Shown here: in pieces, positions 55,810 to 64,000 of the stretch
Position numbering within the stretch: position 1 is the stretch's first letter
How the letters are laid out: each line of letters starts with the position of its first letter
Source: Desulforhopalus singaporensis
GTDB taxonomy: Bacteria; Desulfobacterota; Desulfobulbia; Desulfobulbales; Desulfocapsaceae
DNA: 64,000 nucleotides
Reading direction: 5' to 3'
Assembly: GCF_900104445.1 (NCBI RefSeq)
Contig: NZ_FNJI01000006.1
Span: forward strand, 124,001 to 188,000
Made by a program: the position numbers and the translations under genes
Notes under the pieces: generated by a model
What the model was told of the DNA's origin: nothing
Seen by the model: only the letters and a program-made list of their open reading frames with translations
Database searches by the model: none

Positions 55810-56652
55810 ATGGACCGAAATAGTTTTTCCGGATCGACTAAATATGTTCTTGACGAGGAACTGGCTAAAATCGTCAACATCTCCATGGTTCTTGAGATGC
55901 CGCTTCTGCTCAAAGGCGAACCCGGCACGGGCAAAACCATGCTGGCCCATGCAATTGCCGAAAGCCTGCGCATGGATCTGATAGTTTTAAATGTCAAATC
56001 GAGCATGAAGCTGATCGAGGCTCTTTATCAGTACGACACTCTTACCAGGCTCAACGACAGTCGGTTCGGTGATTCCACAAGAAACGTCGGAAATATAAAT
56101 GAGTACATCAAGATGAGCAAGATCGGCCAGGCTTTTATGGCTAAGCACAGATGCGTGCTGCTCATTGATGAAATCGACAAGGCGGAGACCGAGTTTCAGG
56201 ATGATATGCTCGATGTCCTCGATCAGATGCAGTTTGACATCATCGAGACCGATGATGTCGTAAAAGCCCGCCATCGGCCGGTGATAATCATTACCTCCAA
56301 TGCCAAAAAGGATCTGTCGGATCCGTTTCTCGGGAGATGTAACTTCCATCATATCGCTTTCCCCGATCCGAAGATGATGAGAAACATAATAGACGTGCAC
56401 TTTCCCGACATCGATAAGCGGCTGGCCGATCAAGCGATCAGGACTTTTTACGAACTGCGCTCAATAGATGAAATTGAAAAGAAGCCGGCGACAAGGGAAC
56501 TTATCAATTGGCTGAGGGCGCTCAACGCCGACCCCGACTTTAGCGACGGAGCCCGGCTGCGCAAAGAAATTCCTTATCTCGGGGTGCTTTTCAAGAAGAG
56601 TGAGGATTACCAGAGATCTACCGAGCGATTGATGAAAAAACGGATCTTTTAA
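55810..56652 (+). CDS. MoxR-type AAA+ ATPase
   Basis: 280 residues. Walker A GEPGTGKTMLAHAIAE, Walker B VLLIDEIDKAE, sensor ITSNAKKDLSDPFLGRC. MoxR ATPases work with a VWA protein to mature metalloenzymes or membrane complexes; the next gene, overlapping by one base, is such a protein. AAGGAA precedes the ATG. The client cannot be read from this window. Confidence 0.9.
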   Translation: MDRNSFSGSTKYVLDEELAKIVNISMVLEMPLLLKGEPGTGKTMLAHAIAESLRMDLIVLNVKSSMKLIEALYQYDTLTRLNDSRFGDSTRNVGNINEYIKMSKIGQAFMAKHRCVLLIDEIDKAETEFQDDMLDVLDQMQFDIIETDDVVKARHRPVIIITSNAKKDLSDPFLGRCNFHHIAFPDPKMMRNIIDVHFPDIDKRLADQAIRTFYELRSIDEIEKKPATRELINWLRALNADPDFSDGARLRKEIPYLGVLFKKSEDYQRSTERLMKKRIF

Positions 56653-57845
56653 TGTTTATCGATTTTTTCTATAAACTGAAGCAGGCTGGTATTCCGGTCA
56701 GCCCGACCTCTTTTCTGACGCTGCACAGGGCAATATCGTGCGATCTGGTTCGTTCGCTGGATGATTTCTATACCGCGGCAAGAGCGGTGCTGGTCAAAAG
56801 CGAGAAGTTCTTTGACCTCTACGACCAGGTGTTCAGCCATGTCTTCCAGGGGGCTGAGTTGCTGGATATAGATCGTGAAGCAATCGATCTTCTCGCCGCA
56901 AGCATGCTTGAAGAGTGGTTGAAAAACCCCAAGGAGCTGGCTGAGAGTCTTGGCCTGGACCAGGATAAGCTGTCGACCCTGTCGCCTGAAGAACTGCTTG
57001 AATATTTCAAACAGCGTCTCAAGGACCAGGAGGGTCGACATGACGGAGGGTCGAAATGGATCGGCACCGGCGGCACGTCCCCGGTGGGGCATTCCGGGTA
57101 TCATCCGGGCGGACTGCGGGTCGGGGGGAGGTCGATGAGCAAATCGGCTCTTAAGGTGGCAGGCGAAAGACGGTATCGGGATTATTCCGCCCAAGGGCCG
57201 TTGACCCGGAGTTCCATGGCAGAGGCGCTGCGGAAACTGAAAAACCTTGTCCCCCGCGGGGCCAAGGACCAGCTCAATGTCGATGCCACCATCTATCAGA
57301 CAATGCGTAACGGCGGGGAGATTGAGCTGGTTTTTGAAAGAAGCGTTGTCGATCGCCTCAAGGTTATCCTGGCAATAGACAACGGCGGCTGGTCCATGGA
57401 GCCCCACGTCGAGCTGGTGCAGACTCTTTTCAGCCATTCGAAATCACAGTTCAAGGATCTGAAAACATATTTTTTTCACAACACCATTTATGATCTGTTG
57501 TGGGAAGATCCCGCACGATACCAAAAGCCGGTATCCGTCAAGGATTTCTATAAAAGAGATCCGGAGACCAGGTTTATCGTCGTCGGCGATGCGTCAATGG
57601 CGCCATACGAGCTTATGTCCACCGACGGTTCCATATACGCGTTCGAGCGAAGCGGCAAGCCGTCGGTGGAACAGCTCAAATTCATTAATCAATATTTTCC
57701 GCATTCGGTATGGCTCAATCCTGTTCCCAAAAGCCACTGGCCCTACACCCATACCACCAGGGTTATCGGCTCGATATTCCCGATGTTTGAGCTTTCCCTA
57801 GACGGTCTCGATAAGGCGGTGAATCATCTCATGGCAAGAAGTTGA
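56652..57845 (+). CDS. CoxE-like VWA protein
   Basis: 397 residues. N-terminal helical part (about 1-130), then a VWA-like domain in the second half (VDRLKVILAIDNGGWSMEPHVELVQTLF). The MIDAS motif DxSxS is altered to D-N-G-G-W-S, as in some CoxE family members, so metal binding may differ. Partner of the upstream MoxR ATPase, with which it is coupled by overlap. Its 3' end overlaps the convergent GIY-YIG gene by 48 bases. Confidence 0.85.
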   Translation: MFIDFFYKLKQAGIPVSPTSFLTLHRAISCDLVRSLDDFYTAARAVLVKSEKFFDLYDQVFSHVFQGAELLDIDREAIDLLAASMLEEWLKNPKELAESLGLDQDKLSTLSPEELLEYFKQRLKDQEGRHDGGSKWIGTGGTSPVGHSGYHPGGLRVGGRSMSKSALKVAGERRYRDYSAQGPLTRSSMAEALRKLKNLVPRGAKDQLNVDATIYQTMRNGGEIELVFERSVVDRLKVILAIDNGGWSMEPHVELVQTLFSHSKSQFKDLKTYFFHNTIYDLLWEDPARYQKPVSVKDFYKRDPETRFIVVGDASMAPYELMSTDGSIYAFERSGKPSVEQLKFINQYFPHSVWLNPVPKSHWPYTHTTRVIGSIFPMFELSLDGLDKAVNHLMARS

Positions 57846-58127
57846 AAAACTTTCAATGAGTTTCTGCTTGGCCGGAGCCGTCATCTTCTTGATTGCGGCT
57901 TCCCGTCTGGACGCATTGCTTCTGCTCGATGTCTGTTCTATGTATACCAGGTTGGCAGGTCTTCGGGATCTGGTATACCGGGCACCTCTGGTGCCGGAGT
58001 TGTGCTCCGCCAGTCGGCGCGCCGGATCGGTGGTAATACCCGTATAGAGGCTGTTGTCCCGGCAACGGAGGATATATATGTACCAGACCCGGGAAACGCG
58101 GGTCCGGTCGGCGGATAGGCTGTCCAT
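57798..58127 (-). CDS. GIY-YIG domain protein (YhbQ-like)
   Basis: 109 residues. The GIY-YIG nuclease fold is visible: YIYILRCRDNSLYTGITTDPARRLAEHN, then RPANLVYIEQ and SRREAAIKKM. Small proteins of this type (YhbQ family) have weak or unknown nuclease activity. Stands alone; overlaps the end of the VWA gene on the other strand. The start is the first ATG of the frame; no strong ribosome site. Confidence 0.85.
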   Translation of the reverse strand: MDSLSADRTRVSRVWYIYILRCRDNSLYTGITTDPARRLAEHNSGTRGARYTRSRRPANLVYIEQTSSRSNASRREAAIKKMTAPAKQKLIESFSTSCHEMIHRLIETV

Positions 58128-58256
58128 TGTTTGCTTGGCGGCGAGAAAAGTGTTTCACTACCTGCTGATACCTTGCTAAAATTGATCGTTGATGGTATCA
58201 AGGTCTTCGACTGAGAAAAAGCAGTATATCATGAACATCACAAAAGATTAAGCGAT

Positions 58257-59047
58257 ATGACCTCACAGGCTGAAAACCAAAATTTTGAGAAACAGGCGCT
58301 AACGGAACACCTGCGGGAGCTCCGTTCCTGCCTCATTGTTTCGTGTGCAGCTGTTTTTATCGGCTTCTGCATCAGTTACGGTTTTATCAAACCGATCGGG
58401 GTGTGGTTTTTCAAGCCTCTTACGGAGGTTCTGCCTGAGAACACTTCGCTTATCTTCACATCTTACCAGGAAGGGTTTTTTTTTATCTAAAATTGGCGCT
58501 TGTCTGTGGTCTGCTGATAAGCTCCCCGGTCATCTTTTCCCAGATCTGGAGATTCGTCGCTCCCGGGCTCTACGCCCATGAAAAGAGAATCCTGGTTCCC
58601 TTCACCCTGCTTTCGACCTGCTGTTTCCTGGGGGGGGCCGCATTTGGGTATTTCATTGTTTTCCCGCCCGCCTTCAAGTTCCTGGTGGGCTATAATAATG
58701 AATTTCTTACCTCTCTGCCGGCGGTGAGCGAATATTTTACCCTGGCGATACGATTGTTGCTTGCCTTCGGCGTAATTTTCGAGATGCCATTGTTCATGGT
58801 TTTTCTGGCCAAAATAGGTGTCGTTGATGTAAGTTTTTTAAATCGTAATCGAAAATATGCTATCCTTATCAATTTTATTGTTGCCGCAATACTCACTCCT
58901 ACTCCCGACGTGGTCAATCAGATGATGATGGGAGTGCCGCTGATGGTGCTTTATGAGGTGAGTGTGGTGGCGGTATATTTTTTTGGCCGCAAGAGCTTTT
59001 CCGGATTCGACGACAACACGTCGTCGTCCCATCAGATGGAAAAATGA
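58257..59047 (+). pseudogene. tatC: Twin-arginine translocase subunit TatC, frame broken in a T9 run
   Basis: TatC forms the receptor core of the Tat export system in the inner membrane. Residues from 58257 (EHLRELRSCLIVSCAAVFIGF ... TSYQEGFFF) and from 58484 in another frame (YLKLALVCGLLISSPVIFSQIW ... AAILTPTPDVVNQMMMGVPL) are two parts of one normal TatC of about 263 residues. The shift is exactly at nine T (58476-58484): ten T would restore the frame. It could be a sequencing error, a phase-variable state, a true mutation, or a site of transcript slippage. No tatA/tatB nearby. Confidence 0.88.
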
Positions 59048-59202
59048 TTTGAACCTGCGTCTTTCATAGATTTTGGCGGGTGTGACCACGTTGGAGTGTT
59101 GCTTGACAACATAATGAAATAAGCTAATAACCAAGATAATAAGTGATATCCGGGCGTAACGGATTGCTGTACAAAATTATTAAGATTATCCGGAGGTGAC
59201 CT

Positions 59203-60474
59203 ATGGCATATGATGCGGAATTTGAAAAATTGATTCAAACCGGGCGTCCACCAAATATAGTAAAGAAATTTCCCAACTCCAAAGCACTGATCGTCAGCGG
59301 AAAGGTCGTCGACAGGGCGCTGGCCCAAAAAGGCGGTGCGATGACCATTGCGGCAAATGGCCGCAGCAGCCTGGTCATCAGGGGAGCGCTGCTTGCCGCG
59401 CAGCGTGCCGATGCGGCCATAATAATTGAAATTGCAAAGTCTGAGAGCACATATTGCCCGATAAATTTCTACAATATTGCGCTGCAGGTAGATGCGGCAT
59501 GCAATGAACTTGGCATAACGGTCCCGGTCGCAATCCACGCCGACCACTACGGCATAAAATCAGAGGATGACATCTCTTTTGCCAGGATGGAGATTCCTTC
59601 CATGTTCGATGCCGGAATTACCTCGATAGCTGTGGACGCCTCCCATATGCCGGATGACAAAAATCTGCTGGCCAATATCGAGCTCAGCGAGTTCATCCCG
59701 CGTTGGGCCGGGCTTGAAACCGAAGTAGGGGAGATAAAAGGTGAGCAGGGGCTGTCGACAGTAGATGACGCCTCCTTTCTGATAAGAGGACTCAACGCTC
59801 ACGGCGTGTTTGCCGATTGGATAGCACTCAACAACGGCTCGACCCACGGACTTGAGGCGAGCGGGGCCGGTATTCAGGTAGAGTTGACGGCAGAGATACA
59901 TCAGCACCTCCAGCGGTACAATATTTCAGGAGCCCAGCACGGAACGTCGGGCAACAATTCTGAAAAACTGCGGCTGATCGCCAGCAAGACCAAAACCACC
60001 AAAGCCAACGTGGCAACGGCGCTGCAGATGATCAGCTGGGGTCTCGAGGTGAACGATGACGGCAACGCTTCGCAGGACCCCGAAGGAAACTTCATCAAGC
60101 TGGCCGGTGAAGGCGTAGCCGAAAAAACCTGGCAAAAAATGACGGATTTTGCCAGGGAAAAAGGTTGGAGCGGCGGCAATTACAAGAAACTGAATCTCCC
60201 TTTTGAAAATCTTATTTTGGCCCAGGACGCGCAAGTCAGAAAAAGAATGGCAGGCCGGGTCGAAGATTTTGTCTATCATCTGCTAACCGAGGTTTTTAAC
60301 GCTTCGGGTACCGGGACCATAGCAAGAGAGATGCTCGCCGCGGCGGGAACTTATGATCTTGGTGCAAAATCTGAAAGAATTGAGGACCCGGCCCAATGGA
60401 CCAGGGATAAGATTATCGAAAGGGCAAAGACTCTGGATGTCGACAAGGGGCCCCAGGGAGATTTTGATGATTAA
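59203..60474 (+). CDS. Class II fructose-bisphosphate aldolase-like protein
   Basis: 423 residues, zinc-dependent TIM-barrel aldolase family. Zn and substrate motifs: AIHADHYGIKSEDD, GITSIAVDASHMPDD, ETEVGEIKGEQG, ALNNGSTHGLE, and GAQHGTSGN. Longer than the classical enzyme (about 345 residues) because of a C-terminal extension (AGRVEDFVYHLL ... ARE). Good Shine-Dalgarno GGAGGTGACC. It may serve glycolysis/gluconeogenesis; a narrower substrate is possible. Confidence 0.82.
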   Translation: MAYDAEFEKLIQTGRPPNIVKKFPNSKALIVSGKVVDRALAQKGGAMTIAANGRSSLVIRGALLAAQRADAAIIIEIAKSESTYCPINFYNIALQVDAACNELGITVPVAIHADHYGIKSEDDISFARMEIPSMFDAGITSIAVDASHMPDDKNLLANIELSEFIPRWAGLETEVGEIKGEQGLSTVDDASFLIRGLNAHGVFADWIALNNGSTHGLEASGAGIQVELTAEIHQHLQRYNISGAQHGTSGNNSEKLRLIASKTKTTKANVATALQMISWGLEVNDDGNASQDPEGNFIKLAGEGVAEKTWQKMTDFAREKGWSGGNYKKLNLPFENLILAQDAQVRKRMAGRVEDFVYHLLTEVFNASGTGTIAREMLAAAGTYDLGAKSERIEDPAQWTRDKIIERAKTLDVDKGPQGDFDD

Positions 60475-60615
60475 CACCCGGTGTACCGGCCCGGTGGCAT
60501 AAATCAGCTAAAAGTCGGCATGGCTCGGCAACCGCCGCCGGTTGGTGAGCCAGTCGACAGTAACAGGAAAAAAGAACCACGGACAAGTGGCGATTTCCCG
60601 GAAAAGGCAAGTGCA

Positions 60616-61638
60616 ATGCAGGAACTAAAGAAAATTCTTATCACAGGCGGCGCCGGTTTTATCGGCGCACACCTGGCCAGGAAACTGATCGACTCCGGCG
60701 CTGAGGTTGTGGCAATGGACAATCTTAACGATTATTACGATTCACAGTTGAAAAAAGACCGGATGGAGGCTCTCGCCGCCGGGGAAAATTTTACCCATGT
60801 CAATATCGATCTGGCGGACCGTGAAGCGGTTGCCGGTCTTTTTTCCGAGTATGGGTTTGATGTGGTCGTAAACCTGGCGGCCCAGGCCGGGGTGCGCCAT
60901 TCCCTGATTGATCCGGGATCGTATATTGACACTAACCTGGTCGGTTTCGGCAACATTCTCGAAGGGTGCCGGCATACGGGAGTGAAACACCTGGTCTATG
61001 CATCGTCGAGCTCTGTTTACGGAGCCAATACCAGGATGCCGTTTTCCGTTCATGACAACGTTGATCATCCCGTCTCTCTTTACGCCGCATCCAAGAAAGC
61101 CAACGAGCTGATGGCCCATACCTACAGTCATCTCTTTTCCCTGCCCACCACCGGCCTGAGGTTCTTCACAGTCTACGGTCCCTGGGGCAGACCGGATATG
61201 GCACTTTTCCTGTTCACCAGGGCCATTCTGGAAAACCGGCCTATCGACGTGTTCAACCACGGCAACATGGAAAGAGATTTCACCTATATAGACGACATAG
61301 TAGAAGGCGTCTGTCGGGTCATCCACAAGATTCCCCAGGGCAGTTCGCAATGGAGCGGCGATGCGCCTGATCCCGCCTCTTCCTACTGTCCCTACCGGGT
61401 CTACAATATCGGCAATAACAATAAGGAAAAACTGCTTCGTTATATAGAGGTGCTGGAAGAGTGTCTTGGTAAAAAGGCGCAGAAGAATTTTATGCCGATG
61501 CAGCCGGGGGATGTGCCGGCGACCTATGCCAACGTCGACGACCTGGTAAAAGATTTCGGCTACAAACCCGCCACCACCCTGGAGTACGGCATCGCAAAAT
61601 TCGTGCAATGGTATAAAGAATATTACCAGGTGGTGTGA
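60616..61638 (+). CDS. UDP-glucuronate 4-epimerase-like SDR
   Basis: 340-residue extended short-chain dehydrogenase. NAD-binding GGAGFIGAHLARKL at the N-terminus, catalytic YxxxK in SLYAASKKANE, and typical UDP-sugar region GPWGRPDMALFLF. Resembles UDP-glucuronate 4-epimerases that feed capsule or LPS sugars. ATG 60616 gives the normal start; an in-frame start at 60481 adds 45 unrelated residues. Confidence 0.88.
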   Translation: MQELKKILITGGAGFIGAHLARKLIDSGAEVVAMDNLNDYYDSQLKKDRMEALAAGENFTHVNIDLADREAVAGLFSEYGFDVVVNLAAQAGVRHSLIDPGSYIDTNLVGFGNILEGCRHTGVKHLVYASSSSVYGANTRMPFSVHDNVDHPVSLYAASKKANELMAHTYSHLFSLPTTGLRFFTVYGPWGRPDMALFLFTRAILENRPIDVFNHGNMERDFTYIDDIVEGVCRVIHKIPQGSSQWSGDAPDPASSYCPYRVYNIGNNNKEKLLRYIEVLEECLGKKAQKNFMPMQPGDVPATYANVDDLVKDFGYKPATTLEYGIAKFVQWYKEYYQVV

Positions 61639-61706
61639 GCCAGCGGCGCAGGTACTTACAGCACCGGCCCATCCAGACGGACGGCCGGTGCTCACGGATG
61701 TGCGGG

Positions 61707-63608
61707 TTAAACGGAGCCTATAAGCTGGATTGCCGCATGGACTATTGACGCTTCGTTAATCCCGCTGTTTTTCCAGAGAATCTTCTGGGGCCCATGTTCA
61801 ACAAAATTGTCGGGGTGGCCCAGCAGGCTCGTCTTTACCGAACTGAGACCGCTGGAACTGAGCAGCTCGAGAACATGGCTGCCGAATCCGCCCTGGCGGC
61901 TGTTGTCCTCTATGGTGATTACGCGGCCGGTCCTTTCCGCCCACTCGAGTATCAGACCACCATCCAGCGGCTTGATGAAGCGCGGATTGATTACGGCTGC
62001 GTCGATACCGAGCCTGTCCAGTCCTTCTGCCGCTTCAAGTGCCGTGTATACGCGGTTGCCGACCGGCAGCAGGAGGATGTCGGTACCTTCTCTGAGCAGT
62101 TCTCCCTTTCCTATGGCAAGTTTTTTGAGATTGCCCGTCAACTCCGTTCCTTCTCCAGCGCCGCGCGGGTATCTCACGGCGGCCGGGCCGTCGTAATAGA
62201 TCGCCGTATAAAGCATATGCTGCAGCTCCTGTTCATCCTTGGGGGCCATCAGCACCATATTGGGAATAAAGCGCAGAAAGGAGAGGTCAAACACTCCATG
62301 GTGGGTCGGGCCGTCATCGCCAACAACCCCCGCCCTGTCAATTGCCAGGGTCACGGACAGATTGGGAATGCACACATCGTGGATGATCTGGTCCATCGCT
62401 CTTTGAAAAAAAGAGGAATAGACGGCAACCACCGGTCGCAGCCCCTCAGATGCAAGACCTGCGGCAAAGGTGACCGCGTGCTGTTCGGCAATACCTACAT
62501 CAACAAAGCGGTCAGGAAACTTTTGCGAAAATTCCACCAGCCCCGTTCCCGAAGCCATGGCGGCGGTTATGGCGACTATTTTACTGTCTCTTTCCGCAAT
62601 TTCGGTCAGGGTGTTGCCAAAGACCTCGGTATAGGTTGTCGATTTTTTGGAGTTAAGCGACAGCCCGGTCTTGATATCGAAGGGACCGACCCCGTGGAAA
62701 ATATCCGGGTTTTTCTCCGCCGGTTCGTACCCTCGGCCTTTCTGGGTGAGAACGTGTATGAGCATTGGCCCCTGCGAGGTGTCCCGAACGGTTTCCAGGG
62801 TTTCCAAGAGTTCTTCGAGGTTGTGCCCGTCCACCGGCCCGATGTAGTTGAATTTAAAAGCTTCAAAGAGCATTCCCGGGGTGAAGAAACTTTTGAAGCT
62901 TTCCTCACTTTTACGCAGGATATTGAGAATATTCTCGCCAACATCGTAAATGCTCAGCTTCTCGACGAGATGGGCCTTGACCCGGCTCATGGTCTTTCCC
63001 GACAGCTTTCTGCTGAGAAAATTCGACAAAGCTCCTACGTTGGGTGAGATTGACATCTCGTTGTCGTTTAAGATGACAATGAGATCCTTGTCCAGGTGGC
63101 CGGCATGATTAAGGGCCTCAAAAGCCATCCCGGCGGTCATCGAGCCGTCACCTATTACCGCTATGGCTTTTTGCTTGCAGTTCTTCAGGTTTTTCGCCAG
63201 CGTGATTCCGGAGGCGGCTGAGATCGAAGTCGAGCTGTGTCCCGTCCCGAATGCGTCATATTTTGATTCGCTGAACTTGGGAAACCCGCTCATTCCCCGA
63301 TATTGTCTCAGGGTCGAAAACTCTTCTCTTCGGCCGGTGAGCAGTTTGTGGGCGTATGACTGGTGTCCTACATCCCAGATCAGTCTGTCTCTGGGGGTAT
63401 CGAAAACGTAATGTAATGCAATGGTCAGTTCCACAACACCAAGGCTGGGAGCAAGGTGACCCCCGGTTCGGGATACGGTCCCGACTATGGTGTCACGAAG
63501 ATCCTTGGCCAGTATCTCCAGCTCGGCAACGGTGAAATCACGTATATCGGCGGGGGATTCAATCTGGTCCAAAAGTGTCTTTGATGCTGCAGGCTGTAAT
63601 GTCGACAT
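61707..63608 (-). CDS. dxs: 1-deoxy-D-xylulose-5-phosphate synthase
   Basis: First step of the non-mevalonate isoprenoid pathway, condensing pyruvate and glyceraldehyde 3-phosphate with thiamine diphosphate. TPP motif GDGSMTAGMAFEALNHAG, histidine region HLAPSLGVVELTIALHYVF, and transketolase-type DRAGVVGDDGPTHHG are seen. 633 residues. It follows ispA in the same direction, a common pair, and serves the same pathway as ispE at 24 kb. Confidence 0.97.
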   Translation of the reverse strand: MSTLQPAASKTLLDQIESPADIRDFTVAELEILAKDLRDTIVGTVSRTGGHLAPSLGVVELTIALHYVFDTPRDRLIWDVGHQSYAHKLLTGRREEFSTLRQYRGMSGFPKFSESKYDAFGTGHSSTSISAASGITLAKNLKNCKQKAIAVIGDGSMTAGMAFEALNHAGHLDKDLIVILNDNEMSISPNVGALSNFLSRKLSGKTMSRVKAHLVEKLSIYDVGENILNILRKSEESFKSFFTPGMLFEAFKFNYIGPVDGHNLEELLETLETVRDTSQGPMLIHVLTQKGRGYEPAEKNPDIFHGVGPFDIKTGLSLNSKKSTTYTEVFGNTLTEIAERDSKIVAITAAMASGTGLVEFSQKFPDRFVDVGIAEQHAVTFAAGLASEGLRPVVAVYSSFFQRAMDQIIHDVCIPNLSVTLAIDRAGVVGDDGPTHHGVFDLSFLRFIPNMVLMAPKDEQELQHMLYTAIYYDGPAAVRYPRGAGEGTELTGNLKKLAIGKGELLREGTDILLLPVGNRVYTALEAAEGLDRLGIDAAVINPRFIKPLDGGLILEWAERTGRVITIEDNSRQGGFGSHVLELLSSSGLSSVKTSLLGHPDNFVEHGPQKILWKNSGINEASIVHAAIQLIGSV

Positions 63609-63698
63609 AAATACTTTAACTAAAACAAAAAACAGGAAAATTACTTTTTTGACGGACGGCCGTCGTGTTCAGCTGCACCGAAAAAACATCCGCCGACC

Positions 63699-64000
63699 TC
63701 AGTAGCTCCTGGTAAAGATATACTCAGCCAGCGACCTCAGAGGGTCCGCTCGGTGATCGAACTCCTCAAGTGCCTGAACGGCCCTGTCCGTTGCCTCTTT
63801 GGCCTTGACACGGGTCTGTTCAATTCCGAAATAGGCAGGATAGGTTGCTTTGCCGCGGGATGCATCGGCCCCTGCCGCCTTGCCGAGCTGTTCGGTGGTC
63901 GAGGTCTCATCGAGAAGATCGTCGACAATCTGGAACGCCAGACCAATATTGTCGCCAAAGGTTTTCAGTTGTTGCAGCTGTCTGTTGGATGCGCCGGCGC
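63699..64000 (-). CDS. ispA: Polyprenyl synthetase (IspA-like), 3' part
   Basis: The C-terminal 100 residues of a farnesyl/geranyl diphosphate synthase, cut by the window end. The second Asp-rich motif is visible in GLAFQIVDDLLDETS, followed by LGKAAGADASRGKATYPAYFG, and the protein ends FTRSY. Located 90 bases upstream of dxs in the usual order. Confidence 0.92.
   Translation of the reverse strand, partial: AGASNRQLQQLKTFGDNIGLAFQIVDDLLDETSTTEQLGKAAGADASRGKATYPAYFGIEQTRVKAKEATDRAVQALEEFDHRADPLRSLAEYIFTRSY

Noticed and set aside
59103-59140. TTGACA upstream of the aldolase-like gene as a promoter
   Set aside because: No acceptable -10 at 16-18 bases; the match to TATAAT is only three of six.
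61794-63047. Open frame of 417 codons on the plus strand
   Set aside because: Antisense shadow of dxs.

Overview
The window looks like one contiguous chromosomal stretch from an anaerobic Desulfobacterota bacterium, most likely of the Desulfobulbales type. That placement is inferred from protein character and gene content: a MetFV-HdrA-MvhD methylene-tetrahydrofolate reductase cluster, HdrB/HdrC-type Fe-S proteins, a CooC-type Ni-insertion ATPase, and housekeeping blocks typical of delta-type proteobacteria. No rRNA, CRISPR array, insertion sequence or phage segment was found.

Layout. 1-5.8 kb: alr-argS-small membrane protein-secA (+). 5.8-7.3 kb: cardiolipin synthase (-). 7.7-16.4 kb (+): argJ, avtA, a secreted MORN-repeat protein, a DUF4177-type protein, then a tightly coupled M20 amidohydrolase / GCS2-type ligase / gamma-glutamyltransferase trio. 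16.5-19.8 kb (-): ferrous iron uptake (feoA, feoA, a 57-residue Cys-rich membrane peptide, feoB). 20-23.2 kb (-): gltX-glnS. 23.6-23.9 kb: a decayed 3' piece of serA. 24-31.8 kb (+): DUF1844 protein, ispE with a tRNA-Gln(UUG) inside its 3' end, prs, L25, pth, carD, rluD, coaE, rho. 31.9-35.6 kb (+): rpmE, prfA, prmC, murA. 35.6-38.7 kb (-): a membrane histidine kinase and its sigma-54 response regulator.

39-54.6 kb, all on the minus strand, is the metabolic centrepiece. In transcription order: an HdrC-HdrB fusion with an in-frame UGA (probable selenocysteine), a divergent MetF paralogue, a double-length HdrA, MvhD, MetV, MetF, a CheY-like receiver, two stand-alone ACT-type proteins, a PAS histidine kinase, then, after a structured leader, a NarI-like/HdrC membrane Fe-S protein with a haem c motif, HdrB, a CooC-like ATPase and a zinc-ribbon protein. 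The set fits an electron-bifurcating or quinone-linked methylene-THF reductase of the Wood-Ljungdahl pathway, with regulatory genes embedded in it.

54.6-55.8 kb is a 1.2 kb gap without a credible gene, between divergent transcription units. 55.8-64 kb: a MoxR ATPase/CoxE-like VWA pair, a GIY-YIG protein, tatC interrupted by a one-base shift in a run of nine T, a class II aldolase-like protein, a UDP-glucuronate 4-epimerase-like protein, dxs, and the 3' end of ispA running off the window.

The strongest unusual signals are the UGA-containing Hdr fusion with a SECIS-like hairpin right after the UGA, the tRNA embedded in ispE, the homopolymer break in tatC, the serA remnant, and the c-type haem motif in the NarI-like membrane protein.
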